Of a DNA stretch of 19,218 nt, positions 14,418 through 19,218 are shown piece by piece; the first letter of the stretch is position 1; the number at the start of each line of letters is the position of its first letter. The stretch spans positions 1 through 19,218 of the forward strand of contig JBLIMK010000082.1 of assembly GCA_047638715.1 (NCBI GenBank), given 5' to 3'. This DNA comes from SHLQ01 sp047638715. GTDB taxonomy: Bacteria; Actinomycetota; Acidimicrobiia; Acidimicrobiales; SHLQ01. The translations under genes and the position numbers were made by a program. The notes under the pieces were generated by a model. It searched no databases and was not told the DNA's origin. It saw nothing but the letters and a program-made list of their open reading frames with translations.

Positions 14418-15740
14418 ATGTCCACGACCACGCCGCCGCGCGATACGTCAAATGACTCGCTGCGGATTGCGTACTTGTCGTACCGGGGGAAGCCCCACGT
14501 TGGTGGCCAGGGCGTCTATACCCGTCATCTCACGAAGGCGCTTGCGGATTTGGGTCACTCGGTAGAGGTCCTTGGCGGCCCTCCGTATCCCATTCTTGAC
14601 GAGCGGGTGCCACTCACGAAACTGCCGAGCCTCGAAACGTTCAACGATCACTTCCCCATGCGTAAACCTCGTAGGTTCGAGCTGAACGATCGCTGGGACC
14701 GCCTCGAGAACACCTCGTTCAAGCTCGGGAACTTTCCCGAACCAATGGCCTTCTCTTGGCGAGCGTGGGACAACCTGCGTCACCGCCACACAGACTTCGA
14801 TTTGGTTCACGACAACCAAACCCTTGGCTGGGGCCTCCTCGGCATTCACAAACTGCTCCCGGTACTCGCAACGATCCACCATCCAATCACCGTCGATCGC
14901 CGTCTCGAGATAGCGCACGCTCGTACGCGGATCGAACGGATCGGCAAACGCCGCTGGTATGCGTTCACGCGTATGCAAACCCAGGTAGCCAAGCGCATGG
15001 ACCGGGTCATGACCGTTTCGGAGAACTCCAAGATCGATATCGCCGCCGATCATCGGGTCGATCCCGAAAAGATCCACGTCGTACCGGTCGGAGTCGATCC
15101 CGACCTCTTCCGTCCAATCCCGGGCGTTGCCAAAGTGCCCGGGCGGATCATCACGACCGCAAGTGCCGATGTCGCAATGAAGGGTCTCGTCTACCTGCTC
15201 GAAGCAGTGGCCAAGGTCCGCGCTGAACGCCATGTCGAGATCGTGATCATTGGCAAACCAAAAGAAGGTTCGAAGACCGAGGCCACACTTCGCGAGCTCG
15301 GCCTGTCAGATGTTGTCGAGTTCGTCAGCGGCGTCACCGATGAGCGGATCGTGGAGCTCTATTCCGAGGCTGAGATCGCCTGCGTCCCGTCGTTATACGA
15401 AGGCTTTTCACTACCCGCCATCGAGGCAATGTCGTGTTCGACGGCCCTTATTGCCACAACCGGCGGGGCATTGCCCGAGGTCACCGGCACTCACAACGAG
15501 ACCTGCCTGCAAGTCCCTCCGGGCGACTCTGATGCACTGGCAGCCATGATCAACACGGCGCTCGCCGATCCGGCTCTACGAGCTCGAGTGGGTGCCGCTG
15601 GGCGAGAGCGAGTGGCGAACCAGTGGAGCTGGAAACACACCGCGCTGAAGACGGTCGATCAGTACCGGGCACTCCTCGAGGAGACCGCGTCCCGCTACAC
15701 CACGGCCACCGGCGTGCCCGGACCGAGCGACGCGGAATAA
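14418..15740 (+). CDS. GT4-family glycosyltransferase
   Basis: A 440-residue GT-B fold glycosyltransferase, probably cytoplasmic or peripheral, transferring a sugar from a nucleotide- or lipid-linked donor with retention. Seen: an N-terminal GGQGVYTRHLTKALADLGH (29-47), the glycine-rich acceptor-side loop, HHPITVDRR (154-162), VVPVGVDPDLFRP (221-233), and the donor-site E-x7-E motif EGFSLPAIE (Glu328, Glu336). Acceptor and donor sugars cannot be told from sequence. The ATG start has AGG at 14411-14413. The next gene begins 3 bases after this stop, so it heads a three-gene operon with a methyltransferase and a toroid-fold protein, which suggests building or capping a cell-surface glycan or glycolipid. 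The hydrophilic tail after residue 420 has no recognised feature. Confidence 0.93.
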   Translation: MSTTTPPRDTSNDSLRIAYLSYRGKPHVGGQGVYTRHLTKALADLGHSVEVLGGPPYPILDERVPLTKLPSLETFNDHFPMRKPRRFELNDRWDRLENTSFKLGNFPEPMAFSWRAWDNLRHRHTDFDLVHDNQTLGWGLLGIHKLLPVLATIHHPITVDRRLEIAHARTRIERIGKRRWYAFTRMQTQVAKRMDRVMTVSENSKIDIAADHRVDPEKIHVVPVGVDPDLFRPIPGVAKVPGRIITTASADVAMKGLVYLLEAVAKVRAERHVEIVIIGKPKEGSKTEATLRELGLSDVVEFVSGVTDERIVELYSEAEIACVPSLYEGFSLPAIEAMSCSTALIATTGGALPEVTGTHNETCLQVPPGDSDALAAMINTALADPALRARVGAAGRERVANQWSWKHTALKTVDQYRALLEETASRYTTATGVPGPSDAE

Positions 15741-15743
15741 ACA

Positions 15744-16487
15744 GTGCTCACCGTCGACTACGAAAAGCTTGAACTGCACGCCGGCGATCGGCTGCTCGAC
15801 ATTGGTTGTGGCTTCGGCCGTCATAGCTACGAAGCTTTACGACGTGGTGCAGATGTTGTGAGCAGCGACTTTTCGCTTCCGGAACTCGTGGAGGTCGACA
15901 ACACGGTTACCGCAATGGAGGCCTTGGGGGAACTCCCGGACGGCGTGTCATCAGCGTCGTGCAACGGCGACGTCACAACCCTTCCTTTCCCCGACGCTTC
16001 ATTCGATCGAATCATCGCGTCGGAGATTCTCGAGCACATCGACGACGACGTCGGGGCACTCAAAGAACTCGTCCGGGTGTTGCGGCCTGGCGGGACGTTC
16101 GCTGCGACAATCCCCGCCACAATTCCTGAGAAGATCTGCTGGATGATCACCGACGAATATCACGCCCCGAAGGTCGAGGGCGGACACGTTCGCATCTACG
16201 GACGGGGCGAGCTCGCACACCGGATGGAGGCTGCAGGTCTCACGGTATTTCATCACCACCGGGCACACGCTTTGCATTCGCCGTATTGGTGGTTGCGTTG
16301 CGCGGTTGGACCACAACGGGATGTGAATGAGCACCCGCTGACCAAGGCATACAACAAGTTGCTCGAGTGGGACATCATGAGCCAGCCGGCCGTCACCAAG
16401 CTGGCCGATCGAGCATTGAACCCGGTTTTGGGCAAAAGCCTCGTGGTGTACGGAGTGAAACCGATCGCTCAGGAGGTCGCGGCATGA
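15744..16487 (+). CDS. Class I SAM-dependent methyltransferase
   Basis: A 247-residue Rossmann-fold methyltransferase, predicted cytoplasmic. Motif I is LLDIGCGFGRHS (17-28), the acidic residue after strand 2 is Asp42, GDVTTLPFPDASFDRI follows at 75-90, and the ASEILEHIDDD segment (92-102) and VLRPGG lie where Methyltransf_11-type enzymes carry them. The C-terminal third (WMITDEYH onward) is longer than the core fold and may bind the acceptor. The GTG start is 3 bases after the glycosyltransferase stop, and its TGA overlaps the ATG of the next gene (ATGA), indicating translational coupling. By context it probably methylates a sugar or lipid intermediate of the same pathway; the acceptor is not identifiable. 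Confidence 0.92.
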   Translation: MLTVDYEKLELHAGDRLLDIGCGFGRHSYEALRRGADVVSSDFSLPELVEVDNTVTAMEALGELPDGVSSASCNGDVTTLPFPDASFDRIIASEILEHIDDDVGALKELVRVLRPGGTFAATIPATIPEKICWMITDEYHAPKVEGGHVRIYGRGELAHRMEAAGLTVFHHHRAHALHSPYWWLRCAVGPQRDVNEHPLTKAYNKLLEWDIMSQPAVTKLADRALNPVLGKSLVVYGVKPIAQEVAA

Positions 16488-17512
16488 TCGAACCTATGGC
16501 ACCTCGACTTCTCACCGCCACACAGATCGACGAAACCGCTGATTCGATCGTGGAATGGCAGCTTCCATCGGGAATGATCCCCTGGGTCCCCGGCGGACAC
16601 GCCGACCCGTGGAATCACGTCGAAGCAGCAATGGCCCTGGCCTCGGCGGGGCAAATCGAACACGCCGAGCGCGCCTACGACTGGTTGGTCAGCAAGCAGC
16701 TCGACGATGGATCGTGGCACCAGTACTACACGGCTGACGGAGTCGAGCAGGACAAGTTCGATGCCAACGTCATCGCCTATGTCGCCACCGGGGTGTGGCA
16801 CCACTGGCTGGTTAGCCAAGACCATGGATTCGCTGAGGCCATGTTTCCGGTCGTCGAGAAAGCGATCGACTGGATCTTTGAACTGCAGCAGGAACGCGGT
16901 GAAATCTTGTGGGCACGACACGGCGATGGAACGCCGTGGTCGTTTGCGCTGCTCACTGGATCCTCGTCGATGTATCTCTCGTCTCGCGCCGCACTCGCAC
17001 TGAGTCGAATCGTGGGCGCCGACAGATCTGACTGGATCGAACGGATCGATCGGCTTGGCGAGGTTCTGCGCACGCAACCAGATGGAGCGTTCGCTCCCAA
17101 AACCCGCTGGGCAATGGATTGGTACTACCCGGTTCTCTCGGGAGCACTTCAAGGCGATGCAGCTCGAGATCGTTTGGCGTCCCGATTCGAAACGTTCGTG
17201 ATGCCGCGGCTCGGCGTCCGGTGTGTGGGCGACCGCCCGTGGGTGACGACTGCCGAAACCTGCGAGTGCGCAATGGCGCATCTGTCCATCGGTGACCGAT
17301 CGACGGCCGAAGCGCTGTTCGACACCACGTGGCGGCTCCGAGGGGACTCGGGCCGTTATTGGACGGGCGAGGTTCATCCCGAAGAAGTGCACTTCCCCGG
17401 CGGGGAGATGTCGACCTACTCGTCCGCAGCGGTCCTTCTCGCAAACGACGCGCTCGCCAACCACAGCCGCGCCGCGAGCGTATTCACCGATCACGACGAG
17501 TTGCCCGTCTAG
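16484..17512 (+). CDS. Prenyltransferase/squalene-cyclase-like alpha/alpha toroid protein
   Basis: A 342-residue protein with the helical-repeat pattern of the terpenoid cyclase/prenyltransferase toroid fold. A QW-like unit reads YDWLVSKQLDDGSWHQYY (64-81), and similar aromatic, Gln/Gly-rich hairpins recur near 128-152 and 192-214. There is no DxDD motif or other clear cyclase acid cluster, so terpene cyclisation is not supported; other family members with this annotation have no known reaction. PSGMIPWVPGGHADPWNH at 28-45 is a distinctive N-terminal segment. Start ATG at 16484 overlaps the methyltransferase stop by 4 bases; the frame is open further upstream but only inside the methyltransferase gene. 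Operon position with GT4 and methyltransferase suggests the same glycan or lipid substrate. Alternatives are a sugar-active (alpha/alpha)6 barrel or a scaffold. Confidence 0.85.
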   Translation: MIEPMAPRLLTATQIDETADSIVEWQLPSGMIPWVPGGHADPWNHVEAAMALASAGQIEHAERAYDWLVSKQLDDGSWHQYYTADGVEQDKFDANVIAYVATGVWHHWLVSQDHGFAEAMFPVVEKAIDWIFELQQERGEILWARHGDGTPWSFALLTGSSSMYLSSRAALALSRIVGADRSDWIERIDRLGEVLRTQPDGAFAPKTRWAMDWYYPVLSGALQGDAARDRLASRFETFVMPRLGVRCVGDRPWVTTAETCECAMAHLSIGDRSTAEALFDTTWRLRGDSGRYWTGEVHPEEVHFPGGEMSTYSSAAVLLANDALANHSRAASVFTDHDELPV

Positions 17513-17532
17513 CTGCCTAAGGCGCCTGCAGC
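17512..17532. terminator. Possible hairpin between convergent operons
   Basis: GCTGC at 17512-17516 and GCAGC at 17528-17532 can pair across an 11-base loop that itself contains the palindrome GGCGCC. It sits exactly where the toroid-protein gene (ends 17512) and the convergent methyltransferase gene (ends 17517) meet. There is no T tract. Confidence 0.3.
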
Positions 17533-18140
17533 GCTCGTAGCGAGCCCGTGACGGCAGTTTCGATGAAACCGTCGCCGAGGGCACGTAGGTAGATCTCATA
17601 GGGCGGACGTCCACCATCGGCGGGGTCTGGAAAGACGTCGTGGATCAACAAGGTGCCGCCGGTGATGAGCTTCGGCGTCCACCCTTCGTAGTCGAGGTGG
17701 GCAGGTTCTGTGCCATGCCCACCGTCGATGAACAAAAGTGCCAGTGGAGTTTGCCAGTTCGCCGCGAGCTTCGGGGAGTCGCCAACCACAGCGACGACCG
17801 TGCCCTCGAGCCCCGCATCGTAGATCGTTCTCCGAAAGATCGGCAGCGTGTCGATCAGCCCGGTGGCGCGGTCGACGAGATCTGGCTCGTGCCATTCCCA
17901 TCCCAGCTGGTTCTCTTCGGAGCCTCGATGGTGATCGAGCGCGAAGAGCAGTCGGCCCAACTCACGTGCAGCGGTTCCGAGGTAGATCGCTGACTTTCCG
18001 CAGTAGCTGCCGACTTCGAGAAACGGCCCAGCCACGGAACAGGCCTTTGCGTGCTCGTGGAGCGCGAGACCCTCGATCGCTGGCATGAAGCCCCGGGCAG
18101 CGTCTGCGTTCGCCAAATCCACGGGCCGCATGTCAGACAC
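17517..18140 (-). CDS. Methyltransf_24-type class I methyltransferase
   Basis: A 207-residue Rossmann-fold protein resembling the Methyltransf_24/cephalosporin-hydroxylase-like group. Motif I is FLEVGSYCGKSAIYLG (40-55); a strand-2 acid and metal-type residues appear at FALDHHRG (Asp69), LLFIDGGHG (Asp139, His142) and LIHDVF (His167, Asp168), which suit a divalent-metal-dependent O-methyltransferase. The acceptor is unknown. The GTG start at 18140 overlaps the end of the GtrA gene by 8 bases; an internal ATG at 18131 is the alternative. It faces the GT4 operon tail to tail with only 4 bases between the stops, so the two operons form one functional neighbourhood. Confidence 0.88.
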   Translation of the reverse strand: MSDMRPVDLANADAARGFMPAIEGLALHEHAKACSVAGPFLEVGSYCGKSAIYLGTAARELGRLLFALDHHRGSEENQLGWEWHEPDLVDRATGLIDTLPIFRRTIYDAGLEGTVVAVVGDSPKLAANWQTPLALLFIDGGHGTEPAHLDYEGWTPKLITGGTLLIHDVFPDPADGGRPPYEIYLRALGDGFIETAVTGSLRALQAP

Positions 18141-18588
18141 GCTCGTGAATCGGCTCGCTGTCCTTCCAGAGATACTTTTCGAGGAACGCGAATTTCACTA
18201 ACCAGAGAGCGCCGAACGCAGTGAGCTGTGTCAGCAGCAGAATTGGATTGGAGTCGGTGACCCTGCTCATGAGCCAGACTGCGACCGTCGAAACCACGAA
18301 GCCGACAAAGGTCATGATCCAGAACGGTCCGACCTCTTTGGAGGCGCTGTGGTTCCCTGCAGCTCGCTCCCATACATAGTGACGATTCAGGTAGTACGCG
18401 AACGGCGTACTCATGAAGACCGAGACCAGGTTGGCGTAGACCGGCGGCCAGTCGAAGCCGTACAAGCCGACGAAAAAGGTCGTCAAGCCAACCAACGTGG
18501 TCACGATCGTGACGCCGCCGTAACGAAGGAGGCGCATCCCGTAGTCGTTCCACAGGCGCGCTAGAGCCGAGCGGCGGGGCTGATCCAT
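18133..18588 (-). CDS. GtrA-family membrane protein
   Basis: A 151-residue inner-membrane protein with four predicted transmembrane helices. The GtrA-typical pattern is visible: RLLRYGGVTIVTTLVGLTTF early, then ANLVSVFMSTPFAYYLNRHYVW, whose Asn-Arg and Trp are strongly conserved in the family. GtrA proteins take part in moving or presenting polyprenyl-linked sugars across the membrane. The ATG at 18588 gives the usual length; the frame is open to GTG 18636 but the added residues are not family-like. No good Shine-Dalgarno is visible. It overlaps the methyltransferase gene by 8 bases and is divergent from the lipoprotein gene across 57 bases. By context it probably serves the surface-glycan pathway of the GT4 operon. 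Confidence 0.9.
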   Translation of the reverse strand: MDQPRRSALARLWNDYGMRLLRYGGVTIVTTLVGLTTFFVGLYGFDWPPVYANLVSVFMSTPFAYYLNRHYVWERAAGNHSASKEVGPFWIMTFVGFVVSTVAVWLMSRVTDSNPILLLTQLTAFGALWLVKFAFLEKYLWKDSEPIHERV

Positions 18589-18645
18589 TCGGATAAGGCT
18601 AGGCCACGGGGTGAACAATTGGGCGGGACCACGCACACTGGACCC

Positions 18646-19218
18646 ATGCGCCGTCGATGTGTGCTCGTGAGCCTGCTATTCGTCCTCGGCGCGTGTTCGA
18701 GTTCGGACGGCACACAACCAACGGATGCTGCCTCCGCGCCGGTGATCGGCGTTCCGGTCCCGAAGGTGGCATTGGATGGCAAGACGCTCAGCGGCGCGAA
18801 ATCTGGATCGAACGAGGTTCTCGTCGTCGACAACGCCCGGGACACCGAGCCACCTCAAGCCTTCAACGGCCGGCCCGTCCCACACACGGTAAGCACACCG
18901 GGCGAGGCGGCCTCACTCTTCGTCGAGATCGAGCGTGCGCTCCGTATCGATGGCGAAACGACGGCTACATACGCTGAACTCGGCCACACCGAACAGCTAC
19001 TCATCCGTTCGCTCATGCGGAACCAAGAGTGGCTCGAACCGTTCCGCGAAGCCTTGCCGACCAAGTGGCTCGAGGTTGCCGACCTGCACCTGACCGCTCG
19101 CCGAGAGCTCGGTCAACTGCACTCCGGCGGCGGCCCGCCCATCGAGGACATCCCCGCGTGGGAAATCATCCCGCCAGAACCGCTGGACGAGCTGATCAGC
19201 CACTACAAGCGCGCTGCT
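18646..19218 (+). CDS. Lipoprotein, N-terminal part, probable lytic transglycosylase
   Basis: The first 191 residues are visible; the frame is open to the right edge. The N-terminus is a clear lipoprotein signal: MRRRC, a hydrophobic run, and lipobox VLGAC with Cys17, followed by a Ser-rich linker. Residues 85-150 are helical and acidic (YAELGHTEQLLIRSLMRNQEW). The last visible part, AWEIIPPEPLDELISHYKRA, resembles the segment that in actinobacterial lytic murein transglycosylases directly precedes the SLT catalytic domain with its Glu. That catalytic domain would lie beyond the window, so the enzyme call is inference. ATG at 18646; the divergent gtrA-type gene starts 57 bases away. Confidence 0.7.
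   Translation, partial: MRRRCVLVSLLFVLGACSSSDGTQPTDAASAPVIGVPVPKVALDGKTLSGAKSGSNEVLVVDNARDTEPPQAFNGRPVPHTVSTPGEAASLFVEIERALRIDGETTATYAELGHTEQLLIRSLMRNQEWLEPFREALPTKWLEVADLHLTARRELGQLHSGGGPPIEDIPAWEIIPPEPLDELISHYKRAA

Noticed and set aside
14448..15233. 261-codon minus-strand open frame opposite the glycosyltransferase
   Set aside because: The plus-strand frame has all GT4 motifs; the antisense product shows none.
16469..17617. 382-codon minus-strand open frame opposite the toroid-protein gene
   Set aside because: It is antisense to a coupled operon gene. The product is Arg-rich with no recognisable motif, as expected of a shadow in high-GC DNA.

Overview
The window is a GC-rich, gene-dense bacterial chromosome segment. 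Frequent GTG/TTG starts, an actinobacterial-type Lhr helicase, a HelD-type RNA polymerase motor, a HemE/CgoX-type haem gene pair and lipoproteins with Pro/Glu-rich tails suggest a high-GC actinobacterium, perhaps an Acidimicrobiia/Ilumatobacter-like lineage. That placement is inference from protein style, because no rRNA or ribosomal marker is present. There are no tRNA or rRNA genes, CRISPR arrays, insertion sequences or phage genes. Genes cover almost everything and no gene-free gap reaches 300 bases.

Layout. 1-3010 (-): a large Lhr-type helicase whose C-terminus lies beyond the left edge. 3100-5121 (+): a TadG-like membrane-anchored protein with a Cys-paired, propeller-like exterior. 5233-7386 (-): a HelD/HelR-like RNA polymerase-recycling ATPase, divergent from the haem operon. 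7436-9803 (+): hemE and cgoX (hemY), overlapping by 8 bases. 9892-10554 (+): a single-domain adenylyl cyclase homologue. 10642-10944 (+): a 100-residue HesB/IscA-like protein interrupted by an in-frame TGA, followed at the right distance by a GGUC-loop hairpin resembling a bacterial SECIS element. I read it as a selenoprotein. 10982-12316 (-): an SH3-domain lipoprotein. 12428-13990 (+): an Lnt homologue with Ser in place of the catalytic Cys, overlapping dtd (13886-14326, -) tail to tail by 105 bases.

14418-17512 (+) is a tight three-gene unit: GT4 glycosyltransferase, SAM methyltransferase and an alpha/alpha-toroid 'prenyltransferase-like' protein. Converging on it is a two-gene unit (18588-17517, -) of a GtrA-family membrane protein and a second methyltransferase-like protein. 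Together these look like a cell-surface glycan or glycolipid modification locus. 18646 to the right edge (+): the start of a lipoprotein that probably continues into a lytic transglycosylase domain.

The most notable item is the candidate selenoprotein. The frame is open and coding-like on both sides of the TGA, the family normally has Cys at this position, and the downstream RNA can fold into a bulged stem capped by GGUC like the E. coli fdhF SECIS. No selenocysteine machinery (selA, selB, selC, selD) lies in the window, so the rest of the genome must be checked.
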